Source: Clostridium sp. KNHs214
Lineage (GTDB): Bacteria; Bacillota; Clostridia; Clostridiales; Clostridiaceae
Reading direction: 5' to 3'
Assembly (NCBI RefSeq): GCF_000744935.1
Contig: NZ_JQMW01000009.1
Span: 620,001-684,000, forward strand
Length of the DNA stretch: 64,000 nucleotides
A program made the translations under genes and the position numbers. Shown one piece after another: positions 51,686-61,346 of this stretch; within the stretch, counting starts at the first letter, position 1, and every line of letters begins with the position of its first letter. Below the pieces are notes generated by a model that did no database searches, was not told where the DNA came from, and worked only from the letters and a program-made list of their open reading frames with translations.

Positions 51686-53794
51686 TCAGTTCCAGTTCAT
51701 CAGCCCGTACCCTTTGATACAGGCATAGTCAAGGGGATAGCTCTTAATCTTGCAGGCGTCACCGGAATTGCCCTCCACGGTATAAACGCGGTTTGCGTCC
51801 CTGCCGATAACAAGCCCTACATGGTCTGCGCTTCCGTCTAAGTCCCAGTCAAAAAAGATAGCGTCACCGGGGGCAATGTTTTCATAGCCCCGCGCTCCCC
51901 ATTGTCCATGAGAGGTAAACCACGGAATACCCTGCGACTGGCAGGCGGCAAAACGCGGCTCGGAAAGTCCCATTTGCCCGTAGCACCAGGACACAAAACA
52001 GGCGCACCATTCCACGCGGGAGTTGAAGCCGTACCAGCTCCAATACGGATAGCCGCCCACATTTCCGACTTGCTGCTTTGCAAGGTCAACGATAGCGGTA
52101 TTACCGGGGCGCGTTCCGTTCACAAAATCCACGCCGCTTAAATCCTCGGACGCGGAAGTATCGGAAGAACCGCCGCCAAAGATAAGGGGCTTGTTTCCGC
52201 TTGTCTGTAAGTACACCCGGTACATTTCAAGCTGTTCCGGGGTCAGATTGTTTTCTGCAATCGTGGATAACGGGGTGTTCGTCAGCTTGACGTTTAAGAT
52301 GTAATACTCATAAGGCACTTGTACCGTGTAGGTGTCCGTATGCTCGTTGCCGTCCTCGTCTGTCCATGTGTCGGTGCGTTCTTCCTCCCGGTAGCGTATT
52401 TCCACTTCCTCGGTCAGCGTCAGCTTGTATTGCTGATTGAAAATCCGCTGTAATTCGCTTTGTACCTCGGCGCGGGTGTAGCTTTGATATTTTGCAGTCA
52501 GATAGGACGCTAATTCGTGTGGATTGTGTCCGATATTTGCAAGGTCATAGCGGTACTCGTCATAGCCCGGATTGTCGCGCTCGATATTGTCAATCCTGCT
52601 TTGCAGCTCGTTTTCCAATCCGGCGTAGCTGTTTTCCACTTCCACAAGGTCGCTGTCCTCGGACGTATAGGACGTTCCAAGCACGCCGTTTAACATGCCG
52701 GAAAACATTGCCCCACAAGAGGACAGCCCGGACATAACCATGATAAAGAGCAGCAGCACCCCGACAGCGATTGCCACACCCGCCGGGTGCCTTGCCACAA
52801 ATGCTGCGGTCTGCTTTGTTTTCTCGGCGGCTTTGGCTGCCGCCTTGCGGGTGCGTTCTGCCGCGCCCTTGATACCCTTTGCAGTATTGCGGGCTTCCTT
52901 TGCATACTGCCGTTTGATTTGCTGCTTCTGCCAAAAGCGGGAAATAGGGTTAGAGGTAAGCTGCGGATTGTCGTGCAGCGTTTTGTGATACTGAAAATCC
53001 ACATTTGCCCGAAAAGCCGCTTTTTCTGCCTTTGCCGCTTCCCGGTAGGGTTTCAGCTTATGGCTGCGGTAGCCCTGCTTGATTTTCCGCGCCCCGTACT
53101 TCAATCCCCGTTCTGCGGCTTCCTCGCTCTTGTGTGCGCCCTCCACGCCGGAATTATCCTTTTCGACAGAATGGATTTTGTTATGTACCAAAATCCCGGC
53201 TTCCTGTGTGGGGCGGGATAGCGGGTTGTGCTTCTCCTTAAATCCAGGCGGCTTGTCCTTTTCCTCAAAGTGCAGGAGGGTCTTGCCTTTCCCGGTGGTT
53301 TCGTCAAAGGTGCGCTCTTTTACCAGTTTCTTTTCTTTGGGGATAGCTGCCTTTGCCTTATCCAAGCGTTCGGCGGCTTTATCGGATTTCTTGATATACT
53401 TTTCAAGCTCCGGGGCAGCGCGTTCCTCGTCGGTAAATTGCAGCTGGGAAGATTTCGTCCCGGCGGTAGCTTCTGCCTGTGCCTTTCGTACCGCTTTTTT
53501 AGACGCTTTGCGAGTATGGGCGGCTTCGATATGCTCCATGACGCGTTCCGTTTTGCCTGTGTCCGCTTTGGGGGCAGCTCCCGGCACATGGGGCAAGGGA
53601 GAAGTCGGGGAAGCTGCACCTTGTAGCTGCGCTGCGTCCTGTGCTGCCTGTTGCTCCGGCGTTTTCTGTAACTCTGCGTCCTGTGTCCGTTTGCTGATAC
53701 GTTCTGTTTCGCCCGTCGTTTGATTTTCTGTGATAGCTCCGTCGCGGGTCATTTTCTGCGTGATTTTATCACGGGGCTTTAATGGGTCTTTCAA
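51686..53794 (-). CDS. CHAP-domain cell wall hydrolase, CD1108 family conjugation protein
   Basis: A 702-residue protein. Residues 1 to about 330 are long, charged and cytoplasmic. A membrane helix (VAIAVGVLLLFIMVMSGLSS) near residue 345 leads to an outside region. The C-terminal CHAP amidase domain has the catalytic Cys in VEWCACFVSWCYGQMG and the His in DGSADHVGLVIGRD. It should open peptidoglycan for the transfer channel, as VirB1-like proteins do. It overlaps the methyltransferase gene by 4 nt. Confidence 0.92.
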   Translation of the reverse strand: MKDPLKPRDKITQKMTRDGAITENQTTGETERISKRTQDAELQKTPEQQAAQDAAQLQGAASPTSPLPHVPGAAPKADTGKTERVMEHIEAAHTRKASKKAVRKAQAEATAGTKSSQLQFTDEERAAPELEKYIKKSDKAAERLDKAKAAIPKEKKLVKERTFDETTGKGKTLLHFEEKDKPPGFKEKHNPLSRPTQEAGILVHNKIHSVEKDNSGVEGAHKSEEAAERGLKYGARKIKQGYRSHKLKPYREAAKAEKAAFRANVDFQYHKTLHDNPQLTSNPISRFWQKQQIKRQYAKEARNTAKGIKGAAERTRKAAAKAAEKTKQTAAFVARHPAGVAIAVGVLLLFIMVMSGLSSCGAMFSGMLNGVLGTSYTSEDSDLVEVENSYAGLENELQSRIDNIERDNPGYDEYRYDLANIGHNPHELASYLTAKYQSYTRAEVQSELQRIFNQQYKLTLTEEVEIRYREEERTDTWTDEDGNEHTDTYTVQVPYEYYILNVKLTNTPLSTIAENNLTPEQLEMYRVYLQTSGNKPLIFGGGSSDTSASEDLSGVDFVNGTRPGNTAIVDLAKQQVGNVGGYPYWSWYGFNSRVEWCACFVSWCYGQMGLSEPRFAACQSQGIPWFTSHGQWGARGYENIAPGDAIFFDWDLDGSADHVGLVIGRDANRVYTVEGNSGDACKIKSYPLDYACIKGYGLMNWN

Positions 53795-54672
53795 GTGTTA
53801 CCACCTCCAATCCGCGCCCCTGCAAGGGCACAATACTCGGCGTTCAGTTCAATGCCGATATAGCGGCGGTCAAGGCTTTTCGCTGCAAGCCCGGTGGTGC
53901 CGCTTCCAAAAAACGGGTCAAGGACAACGCCGCCTGCCGGACAGCCCGCCAGTATGCACGTTTCCGCGAGCTTCGGGGGATAGGCGGCAAAATGCCCACC
54001 CTTATACGGTACGGTATTGATAAGCCAAACGTCCCGCTTGTTCCTTGTGGTCGGCATAAGGGCGTCGTCATAATAGCCGCCGCTGCGGGTCTTATTGATA
54101 CCCTGTACCTTGCCCTGTCCCGGTACTTCCTCGGCGTATTTGTGCCCTGCGCCGCGCCCCTGTCGGTACCGCGCAGCCGTTCCCGGCGCAATCGGCTCTG
54201 CAATGGCGGCAGCGTCATAGTAATATTTCTTTGATTTCGTCAGTAAAAAGATATGCTCATAGCAGCGGCTCGGTCGGTCGCGGCAGCTCTCCGGCATAGG
54301 ATTTTCTTTCAGCCAGATAATATCGCTGCGTAAATACCACCCGTCAGAGCGCAGGGCAAAAGCTAAAAGCCACGGAATACCGATTAAGTCCTTTTGCTTG
54401 CAGCCCGCTTTCATGCCTGTGCCGCAGTAGGTATCTGCGATATTCAGCCAAAACGTCCCGTCGTCTTTAAGTACCCGGTGCAGTTCCCGGAATACTTCTA
54501 CAAGCCTGTCAATGTACTGCTCCGGCGTGTCCTCCCGTCCAATCTGTGCGTCAAGCCCGTAGTCCCTAAGCCCATAGTAGGGTGGGCTTGTGACGCAGCA
54601 GTTCACGCTTTCGCTCGGCAGCTCCCGCAGGGCATAGAGGGCTTCACGGTTGATGATTACGTCCGTTTTCAT
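53791..54672 (-). CDS. DNA methyltransferase (beta-class, SPPY motif) of the ICE
   Basis: A 293-residue N4-cytosine or N6-adenine methyltransferase. The catalytic motif is TSPPYYGLRDYG (SPPY at residues 29-32), and the SAM-binding motif DPFFGSGTTGLAAKSL comes near the C-terminus, giving the beta-class order. SPPY is more often seen in N4-cytosine enzymes, but the base cannot be fixed. No partner restriction enzyme is in the operon. It lies between virB4 and the CHAP gene, so anti-restriction marking of the ICE is likely. Confidence 0.93.
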   Translation of the reverse strand: MKTDVIINREALYALRELPSESVNCCVTSPPYYGLRDYGLDAQIGREDTPEQYIDRLVEVFRELHRVLKDDGTFWLNIADTYCGTGMKAGCKQKDLIGIPWLLAFALRSDGWYLRSDIIWLKENPMPESCRDRPSRCYEHIFLLTKSKKYYYDAAAIAEPIAPGTAARYRQGRGAGHKYAEEVPGQGKVQGINKTRSGGYYDDALMPTTRNKRDVWLINTVPYKGGHFAAYPPKLAETCILAGCPAGGVVLDPFFGSGTTGLAAKSLDRRYIGIELNAEYCALAGARIGGGNT

Positions 54673-57104
54673 GGCTTGCTCACTTCCTCCGGCTTTGTCG
54701 TAAGCAGACGGTAAAGCTCGGTGTCCGTCGGGAAGCGGTCAATGAACGGCAGCACCACATTCCCGTAAAAGATAAGCCCCTCGCCCGCTTCGGTATGGGT
54801 CACATACTTCATCTGCTGCGGGGAGATATTGAGCTGCTTTGCAAGGATAGCCCGGTCGCCCTGTGCCTGATTGAGCATGAGGACAAAATCGGAATTTTCA
54901 AAGATATTCTCGACTTCGCGGCTTGATAAAAGGTCTTTGACGTTCTGTGTGATTGCCGTCGGTATGCCGCCCCATTTACGAAAACGCTTCCAAATCTCCA
55001 CGGAATAGGCTGCGGTCTGTTCCTCTTTCAAAAGCAGATGAAATTCGTCCATATAGTAACGGGTTGCTTTTTTCTCTGCGCGGTTGACGGTAACGCGGTT
55101 CCACACCTGGTCTTGCACAATGAGCATACCTAATTTTTTGAGCTGCTTTCCAAGCTGCTTAATATCAAAGCAGACAAGACGGTTTGAAAGCTCCACGTTG
55201 GTACGGTGGTTAAAGACGTTCAGAGAGCCGGAAACATAAAGCTCCAATGCCGCCGCAATGCGGGCAGCTTCCTGCTCCGGCTGCTTCAAAAGCTCGTTGT
55301 AAAGGTCGCCCAAAATCGGCATTTTTTCCGGGTCGGGGTCTGCAAGGAAAGGTCGGTACACATTCCTAACGGCGCGGTCAATGACGGTCTTTTCCACGGG
55401 CTGCAAGCCCTCTTTGCCGCCGATAACAAGCTCGCAGAGGGAAAGGATAAAGTCGGATTTCAAGGCAAGCGGGTTGTCGTCCTCGGAGTAGTTGAGGTTA
55501 ATATCCATAGGGTTCACATACTGGGGCTTGCCGTCCATGCCTTTTCCGGCAGGCGACAGGCGTATCACTTGCCCGCCCAAACGCTGCACAAGGGGAAAAT
55601 ATTCTGCTTCCGGGTCGCAGATAATAATATCGTCGTCAGTAATGAGAAAGGCGTTTGTCATTTCCCGTTTTGCCGCAAAGGATTTACCGCTTCCCGGTGT
55701 TCCAAGAATAAGCCCGTTGGGGTTTTTCAGTTGCTTGCGGTCGCAGAGTATCATGTTATTGCTTAATGCGTTCAGCCCGTAGTAAAGGGCTGCGCCCTTT
55801 TGGAAAAGCTCCTGCGTGATAAAGGGAATGAAAATAGCGGTGCTGCTGGTCGTAAGTCCCCGCTGAATGGGGATAAGGTTCTCTCCAAGAGGGATAGAGG
55901 ACATAAAGCCCGCTTCCTGCAAATAGTCAAGGCGGGTCAGAGCGCAGTTGTTTTTCTGTGCAAAGCCCGCCGTAGCAAATACGTCATTATCCAGTTTCCG
56001 TTTTGTGTCTGCCATGTTTACCACAAGGAACGTCAGCAGAAACATTCGCTCGTTGCGGCTCTGTAAATCCTGCAACAGATTTTTTGCTTCGCTGCCGAAA
56101 GTAGCAAGGTCGGACGGAATTATATCCATGTCATACCCGCTGCGTACCGCTTTTTTCTGTTCCTCAATCTTCATCTTGTCGAGGTCAGTTATCTTGCGCT
56201 TGATAGTCTTGATTGCTTCGCTCTGGTCGATACTGCGGATATGCAGATTGACGATAATCCCGTTTTCAAGGTCAAGAATATCCGAAAGCATACGGTCGTT
56301 CAGCTCCGGCGCAAGGATTTCAAGGAACGATACCGCGCCTAATTTCTTTCCCATGCGGAACGTGCGCCCGTCGCCAAAGCGGAACGAGGACGGGGCGATA
56401 AAGTCCTTTGTGGTAAGCCCGGACGGTACAAGCCAGTCCCAAGAGAAGCGGAACGGCTCGCCCTCCGGGTGGAAAATCCCATGCAGTACGTTCAAGCGTT
56501 TCTGTCCGTTCATGGGGCGGGCTGTTACGCCAAGCACCTTAAAATTATTGAGTACGTCGGTTTCGATACGGGAAAGGCGGGCTTTTGCGGCTGCGAGATT
56601 GTCCGCTTCAATGGAAAAGGTAATGTACTTGCACTTTTCCAGTCCGTTGTTGCCTTTTTCAAGCTGATTTTTCAGCATATCCGCGTACTCCCTGCGGATA
56701 GAGTTAAAAGCGTCGTCCTGCGCCGGAATTTCGATAGCCGCCTGTGCCTTTTCCTTTCTTGCGCCTTGATTGATGAAAGAGAGCTGCACCGAAACGGAAG
56801 CGTCAAAGTAGTTGAGAAAATCGCACCAGTTTTCAAAAATGGCGGTCTTATCATCTGCCTGTGCAAGCTGATAGTTAATATCTTCAAAGACAAGGCTTTT
56901 ACTGTATTTCTTTTCCGTTACCCTACAAATCCCGTCCGGGTACATCTGCAAGTAGGGAATGGTCTGTTGTGCGGTGTGGGGCTTCCCGTCGCCCTTTGCC
57001 GCCTGTATCACGGCGGCGATTTCTTTCTTTTCTGCGCGGGTCAGCTTACGCTTCACGGGATTTTTTACCGCGCGGGTCATGGTTTTTCGTTCTGCCATTG
57101 ACAA
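54669..57104 (-). CDS. VirB4-like conjugation ATPase
   Basis: An 811-residue VirB4/TraE ATPase that powers the type IV secretion channel. Walker A GTPGSGKSFAAKRE lies near residue 467 and DDDIIICDPEAEYFPLVQRL follows. TRYYMDEFHLLLKEEQTAAY is the Walker B region. The start is TTG 57104, about 10 nt after AAAGGAGG (an ATG two codons later is possible). It overlaps prgI upstream and the methyltransferase downstream. Confidence 0.95.
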   Translation of the reverse strand: MSMAERKTMTRAVKNPVKRKLTRAEKKEIAAVIQAAKGDGKPHTAQQTIPYLQMYPDGICRVTEKKYSKSLVFEDINYQLAQADDKTAIFENWCDFLNYFDASVSVQLSFINQGARKEKAQAAIEIPAQDDAFNSIRREYADMLKNQLEKGNNGLEKCKYITFSIEADNLAAAKARLSRIETDVLNNFKVLGVTARPMNGQKRLNVLHGIFHPEGEPFRFSWDWLVPSGLTTKDFIAPSSFRFGDGRTFRMGKKLGAVSFLEILAPELNDRMLSDILDLENGIIVNLHIRSIDQSEAIKTIKRKITDLDKMKIEEQKKAVRSGYDMDIIPSDLATFGSEAKNLLQDLQSRNERMFLLTFLVVNMADTKRKLDNDVFATAGFAQKNNCALTRLDYLQEAGFMSSIPLGENLIPIQRGLTTSSTAIFIPFITQELFQKGAALYYGLNALSNNMILCDRKQLKNPNGLILGTPGSGKSFAAKREMTNAFLITDDDIIICDPEAEYFPLVQRLGGQVIRLSPAGKGMDGKPQYVNPMDINLNYSEDDNPLALKSDFILSLCELVIGGKEGLQPVEKTVIDRAVRNVYRPFLADPDPEKMPILGDLYNELLKQPEQEAARIAAALELYVSGSLNVFNHRTNVELSNRLVCFDIKQLGKQLKKLGMLIVQDQVWNRVTVNRAEKKATRYYMDEFHLLLKEEQTAAYSVEIWKRFRKWGGIPTAITQNVKDLLSSREVENIFENSDFVLMLNQAQGDRAILAKQLNISPQQMKYVTHTEAGEGLIFYGNVVLPFIDRFPTDTELYRLLTTKPEEVSKP

Positions 57105-57456
57105 TAGCCGATACCTCCTTTTCCAGTTTTCGTTGTTTTTCTATGACGGCATAAAAATTTTCCGTCTGATAGGGACGTTCCTTTGGTCGGATAAACTTTG
57201 TCTGAATGACGTTCTTTATCACGACTTCAAGGGGCTGCCCGTGTTTTTCATACATTGCCAAGAGGAAGCAGGGAAGCATAACGACAATCATTGCAAATGC
57301 CGCCATGCTTGTTCCCGCGCTGTCTTTGAGCAAAAAGAAAAGCGGTAGTCCCATAGCGAGGGCTGCCGCAAAACATATAATCTGCCGCTTTGTCAGATTA
57401 AAAGCGACTTTCGTTTTGATTTTTGATAAGTCTTTGGGTACGGGTACATACGCCAA
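57046..57456 (-). CDS. PrgI family conjugation membrane protein
   Basis: A 136-residue protein with two adjacent membrane helices (about residues 27-45 and 51-72) in the PrgI pattern, opening MAYVPVPKDLSKIKTKVAFN. PrgI is the VirB3-like partner of VirB4. The start is TTG with AAAGGAGG upstream. It overlaps virB4 by 59 nt. Confidence 0.92.
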   Translation of the reverse strand: MAYVPVPKDLSKIKTKVAFNLTKRQIICFAAALAMGLPLFFLLKDSAGTSMAAFAMIVVMLPCFLLAMYEKHGQPLEVVIKNVIQTKFIRPKERPYQTENFYAVIEKQRKLEKEVSAIVNGRTKNHDPRGKKSREA

Positions 57457-57477
57457 GTGAAAACCTCCTTTCGGTCT

Positions 57478-58347
57478 TTAATGGGCGTTAAAGATTGACT
57501 TCGCAAGTGCGCCTGTTTTGAATAGGGAGAAGCACAAAATCACGGTGTAGGCTGCAAGGGAGAAAATCGCGCTGTGCAGGTTGTCCGCTACAATCATGCT
57601 GCCAACCAAAACCGCATAAATGCCGACGCATATCATTATGAGGAAGCCTTGAAAACCGAGGGCGAACAGGGCTTTTAAGTAGTTGTTGCCTATCTGCCCC
57701 CACTCTCTGTTGGTCATAGTTGCAAACGGGATAGGCGATACCGAACAGTAAAGGTAAATTTCTATCATTCTGCCGTACAGGATAACCGTGATAAGCACCG
57801 ACATGATTTTCATGCAAAGGCTCACAAGGCTTGTTTCCATAACGAGCAGTAACAGTTCGGGGATTTCCATAGCGTCAAGTCCGGCTTGCATGGACGAGAG
57901 GGCGGCGTCAACGTCGATATTCGTATTGCCGCCGATCACGCCCGCCGCGCCGGAAACAACGTGCTGCGCCATATCGAACACCGCCATAGTGATAGTAAAG
58001 GTGTGGGTAACGAGATACACCGCTATCCACGCCTTGAAAAACCACTTAAAGAACATGAACGTGTCAATATCGTGCATATTGTTCTTTTCCGTTACCATGC
58101 TGATAAGCTCCACGCATAGAACGTAGGTAATGACAAGCCCCGCAATGGGTACAATCACATTTTCCGACAAGCTCTGTATCATGGAAAATATGCCTGCGTT
58201 CCACCCCTGCGGGGTTTGTCCTACCTCTGCGGCGATAGTTCCGACTTTTTCGTTTACGTCCCCGAACATAGTTGACAGATTACCGTTAATGGCTCCAATG
58301 AGGATTTCCTTTATCCATTCGTTAATCGCGTCAAGTATGCTCTGCAT
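57478..58347 (-). CDS. VirB6/TrbL-like channel protein
   Basis: A 289-residue polytopic protein with about six membrane helices, including VIVPIAGLVITYVLCVELIS and FQGFLIMICVGIYAVLVGSM, and the MTNREWGQIGNNYLKALFA loop typical of CTn-type VirB6 proteins. It forms part of the inner-membrane channel. It lies between Maff2 and prgI. Confidence 0.9.
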   Translation of the reverse strand: MQSILDAINEWIKEILIGAINGNLSTMFGDVNEKVGTIAAEVGQTPQGWNAGIFSMIQSLSENVIVPIAGLVITYVLCVELISMVTEKNNMHDIDTFMFFKWFFKAWIAVYLVTHTFTITMAVFDMAQHVVSGAAGVIGGNTNIDVDAALSSMQAGLDAMEIPELLLLVMETSLVSLCMKIMSVLITVILYGRMIEIYLYCSVSPIPFATMTNREWGQIGNNYLKALFALGFQGFLIMICVGIYAVLVGSMIVADNLHSAIFSLAAYTVILCFSLFKTGALAKSIFNAH

Positions 58348-58363
58348 AGGCTAACCCCGCCGC

Positions 58364-58579
58364 TTAACCGAACAGTCCGGCAAGCAGGGGTACGAGGGTG
58401 CCGCCGATAAGGGCAACGCCGCCGCCCGCCATGAGCTGCTTCATGCCCTGGCTCTTCGCGCCCGGATTGTCGTTTCCGTAGCCCTCCAAGAGGTTGATAA
58501 CGCCCCAAATGCCAAGACCTGCTCCGAGAGCGATAACGAGTGTCTGCAAAACTCCTACTGCGCTGTTGAAAAATGCCAT
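58364..58579 (-). CDS. Maff2 family small membrane protein
   Basis: A 71-residue protein with two hydrophobic helices (residues 4-27 and 49-68) flanking a polar loop (GYGNDNPGAKSQGMKQ). This matches the Maff2 family, a VirB2-like candidate subunit in Tn1549-type ICEs; the pilin role is inference. AAAGGAG precedes ATG 58579. About 210 nt upstream to the next gene hold hairpins (GCCGC/GCGGC, GCCCG/CGGGC) but no supported gene. Confidence 0.9.
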   Translation of the reverse strand: MAFFNSAVGVLQTLVIALGAGLGIWGVINLLEGYGNDNPGAKSQGMKQLMAGGGVALIGGTLVPLLAGLFG

Positions 58580-58788
58580 AATAAAACTCCTTTCTGCCGC
58601 TTTGCGGCTGCCCGAAAAAGGGCATAAAAAACGGCGGTCAGTTTTCGATAACTGCCGCGGTCATAAGTCCCCGCGCTGCGTAATTTCTGCGGCGCGGCGG
58701 TATTCAGTTGTAAGGGTGCGGCTTCCTGCCGCGATACGCGCAAGGAGTAGGGGCGCGTACCATGTAGCCCGTGTTTATTGTTTTTACT

Positions 58789-59001
58789 TTAAGCTCCCTC
58801 CTTTTCAAAAAGTGGTGTGTAGACAGGCATAATGCCGTACTGCCGTTCCCGGACAACTTCGATATACTTGATATAGGAAATACCTGCCTGTCTTATCCTG
58901 CGTTCCTGTTCCCGCTGCATTTCCTCGGCTGCTTCCACAAGCCCGCTGATAGCTCGGATTAGCTGCTGTTTTGCCTTTTTCTTTCTGATACGCTTATTCA
59001 T
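58789..59001 (-). CDS. Small basic helical protein between virD4 and Maff2
   Basis: A 70-residue protein, MNKRIRKKKAKQQLIRAISG then EEMQREQERRIRQAGISYIK, strongly basic and helical. The start overlaps the virD4 stop by 4 nt, which supports translation. No named family was recognised; small proteins occur at this place in related ICEs. Confidence 0.6.
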   Translation of the reverse strand: MNKRIRKKKAKQQLIRAISGLVEAAEEMQREQERRIRQAGISYIKYIEVVRERQYGIMPVYTPLFEKEGA

Positions 59002-60779
59002 TCTGTATCCTCCTGCAAATCTGCTTCGTCAACTTCGTAATAGTCAAATACCTCGTCCGGCTTTACGATTGCAGGACGGCGGCGCAAGTGCTTTTCCATG
59101 TCAAAAGCGTTTTTCTTGTCATAGTCGGAAAGGTACTTGTACTTCGGGTGTTTGGTAATATCGTATTTTTCGGAGAAGAACGGGCGCACCCCGCGTAGCT
59201 GCAAGATACATTTCCCGCCGTCCATGACCGCAATTTCATCTTCGCTCATAAGCTGCTTGCCTAACTTCTGATAGTTCAGCCCGTGGGAAAGCTCCCGTCC
59301 TCTTGTTTCGGAAGTATTGAAGCTGTCTATGGTTTCTTTCCCCAAAATTTCCGACATTTCTTTGAGGGTGGTTTTCTCCTTGCCGCCCAAGAACAGGGTC
59401 GTATCGCAGTTGCCGACAATGGTATCGGCGTTGTCCTTGTAGATAGCCTTTAGCTGCGACTGGCTCTGCAAGATGATGGCCGCGGAGATTTCGCGGCTTC
59501 GGATAGTAGCAATGAGCTTTTCAAACTTCGGTATCTGTCCGATATTCGCAAACTCGTCAAGCAGACAGCGCACATGAACAGGCAGCCGCCCGCCGTAAAC
59601 GTCGTCTGCTTTATCACACAAAAGGTTAAAAAGCTGTGTGTAAAGGATTGATACAATAAAGTTAAAAGTATCGTCGGTGTCGGAGATGATAACAAAAAGG
59701 GCGGTTTTTCGGTCGCCCAAAGTGTCAAGCTCCATTTCGTCAGTTTCCATCAGCTCGCGCAGTTCCCGAATATCAAAGGGGGCAAGACGCGCACCGCAGG
59801 AAATAAGGATAGAGCTTCTTGTTTTTCCGGCAGAAAGCAAAAACTTCTTGTACTGCCTTACTGCAAAGTGTTCCGGGTCTTTTTCCTCCAACCGTTCAAA
59901 CATGAGGTCAACGGGGGATTGAAATTCCGGGTCGTCCTCGCGGGCTTCCGACGCATTTATCATTTCAAGCAGCGTCGTAAAGTTTTTCTCATTCTCCGGG
60001 GCTTCGTACCAGATGTAGCCGATAAGGGCGCAGTAAAAAAGCCGTTCCGATTTCACCCAAAAATCCTCGCCGGATTTTTCCCCGTCGCCTTTGGTGTTGG
60101 CGATAATGGTATTTACCAGTTTCAAAATATCCTTTTCGCTGCGCAGATAGGCAAAGGGATTGTACCGCATGGATTTCTTGAAATTGATGGTGTTTAGCAC
60201 CTTGATTTTGTACCCGCCCCGCTGCAAGAGCTTCCCACACTCGATTAAAACCGTTCCTTTCGGGTCAGTGACTACATAGCTGCTGTGCATTTGCATTAAG
60301 TTGGGCTTTACAAAAAACCTCGTTTTGCCGCTGCCGGAGCCGCCGATTACAAGTACGTTTTTGTTTCGTGCATATTTCGGGTGCTTCGGGCGGCTGCTCA
60401 TCATCAGCCTTTCGGTCTGCGTCAGCAGCACGTTATTTTCAAAAATGGGGTCGATATATGGCTTTATATCCTCGGCATTGCCCCAACGTGCAGAGCCGTA
60501 CTCCATGCCCTTACGGTATTTCTTTGCGTTCTTGCCTTTCACATAGACCGCAAGCCGGATAACGACAGCCCCGACAATGCCGATAAGCAAATCCATAGGG
60601 GCAAAACTCGGCAGGGCATTTGAAAAGGCGGCAGAAAAGCCGCTGCCAATGGAAAGCAGCTTGCCGGAGAGGTCACCCCCCGGAGAGAGCCGCACCGCCT
60701 GTCCGACTTTATCAAAGAGATACACAAAGAGCAGATAGGGGGCGTTTCGGATAAGCAGCTTCTTGATATTCGGCTTCAT
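58998..60779 (-). CDS. VirD4-like type IV coupling protein
   Basis: The 593-residue coupling ATPase links the relaxosome to the channel. Two N-terminal membrane helices (about residues 12-30 and 58-80) are followed by Walker A VIGGSGSGKTRFF near residue 145 and Walker B VRCLLDEFANIGQIPKFEKL near residue 395. KQLMSEDEIAVMDGGKCILQ near the end is typical of Gram-positive VirD4. It overlaps pcfB by 4 nt. Confidence 0.95.
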   Translation of the reverse strand: MKPNIKKLLIRNAPYLLFVYLFDKVGQAVRLSPGGDLSGKLLSIGSGFSAAFSNALPSFAPMDLLIGIVGAVVIRLAVYVKGKNAKKYRKGMEYGSARWGNAEDIKPYIDPIFENNVLLTQTERLMMSSRPKHPKYARNKNVLVIGGSGSGKTRFFVKPNLMQMHSSYVVTDPKGTVLIECGKLLQRGGYKIKVLNTINFKKSMRYNPFAYLRSEKDILKLVNTIIANTKGDGEKSGEDFWVKSERLFYCALIGYIWYEAPENEKNFTTLLEMINASEAREDDPEFQSPVDLMFERLEEKDPEHFAVRQYKKFLLSAGKTRSSILISCGARLAPFDIRELRELMETDEMELDTLGDRKTALFVIISDTDDTFNFIVSILYTQLFNLLCDKADDVYGGRLPVHVRCLLDEFANIGQIPKFEKLIATIRSREISAAIILQSQSQLKAIYKDNADTIVGNCDTTLFLGGKEKTTLKEMSEILGKETIDSFNTSETRGRELSHGLNYQKLGKQLMSEDEIAVMDGGKCILQLRGVRPFFSEKYDITKHPKYKYLSDYDKKNAFDMEKHLRRRPAIVKPDEVFDYYEVDEADLQEDTE

Positions 60780-61252
60780 AGCGATACCTCCCTGTCCTTG
60801 TGTTTTGTCTTTTGACGGTTCGCGTTAAGCTGCTTTGCTGCTTCCCGGAATGTGGCAAGTGCCTTTCGGATAGAGGGCTTTTGCTCCTGTGTCAGCTTCT
60901 TTGCGGAAAACTCCTTAAAGGCTGCGGTCAGAGCGTCCGCGTCCCGCCCTTTGAAAAAGACGAGATAACGGGGCGGCATTTCGGTGCTGTCTTTTTTTAG
61001 GGCAAAGTCGATACCGTATTTTTTCGCCGTCTGCTCAAAGGCTTTGATATTGCCCTCGGTTATCTCAATGTTGGATAGCCCCGCGTTCTGCTTCGCAAGC
61101 TGCTTTAGGGTCTGCTTCCCGTGGGGCTGTTTTTCCTGCTGCTTTTTTGCCTGTGCAAGCATGGCTTTGATTGCCTTTTGCAGCATTTCAGCGGTCAGCT
61201 TTGCTCCCTTGACCGAGAGCGCAACCACTTTTTCGTTGATTTCGTCCTGCAA
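60776..61252 (-). CDS. PcfB family relaxosome/coupling accessory protein
   Basis: A 158-residue protein. GAKLTAEMLQKAIKAML and KYGIDFALKKDSTEMPPRYL-type segments match PcfB, which in pCF10 connects relaxosome and coupling protein. The C-terminus contains EQKPSIRKALATFREAAK, a PSIR motif shared with two other ICE proteins. The start is TTG 61252 with AAAGGAGG about 10 nt upstream. It overlaps virD4. Confidence 0.9.
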   Translation of the reverse strand: MQDEINEKVVALSVKGAKLTAEMLQKAIKAMLAQAKKQQEKQPHGKQTLKQLAKQNAGLSNIEITEGNIKAFEQTAKKYGIDFALKKDSTEMPPRYLVFFKGRDADALTAAFKEFSAKKLTQEQKPSIRKALATFREAAKQLNANRQKTKHKDREVSL

Positions 61253-61346
61253 TGTTTACCGTCCTCCTTTCCCGGTAGTGATAGTGTTAAGGTGGTACGC
61301 CGCTTTTGGGCGTGAAAAAAGGGCGTCCGTTCTTCACGTCGCCCCG

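Noticed and set aside
52695-53723. Long plus-strand frames (up to 214 codons) opposite the CHAP hydrolase gene
   Set aside because: They are antisense to a well-supported gene in GC-rich DNA, where long shadow frames are expected; compositions are Ser/Cys/Phe-rich and unlike real proteins.
55206-57101. Several plus-strand frames of 80-240 codons opposite virB4
   Set aside because: They mirror the conserved VirB4 coding frame and have no start signals or domains of their own.
58555-58743. A 62-codon minus-strand frame between the small basic gene and Maff2
   Set aside because: It overlaps the Maff2 start in another frame, begins with TTG without a clear ribosome-binding site, and shows no recognisable domain. 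It cannot be excluded but is not supported.
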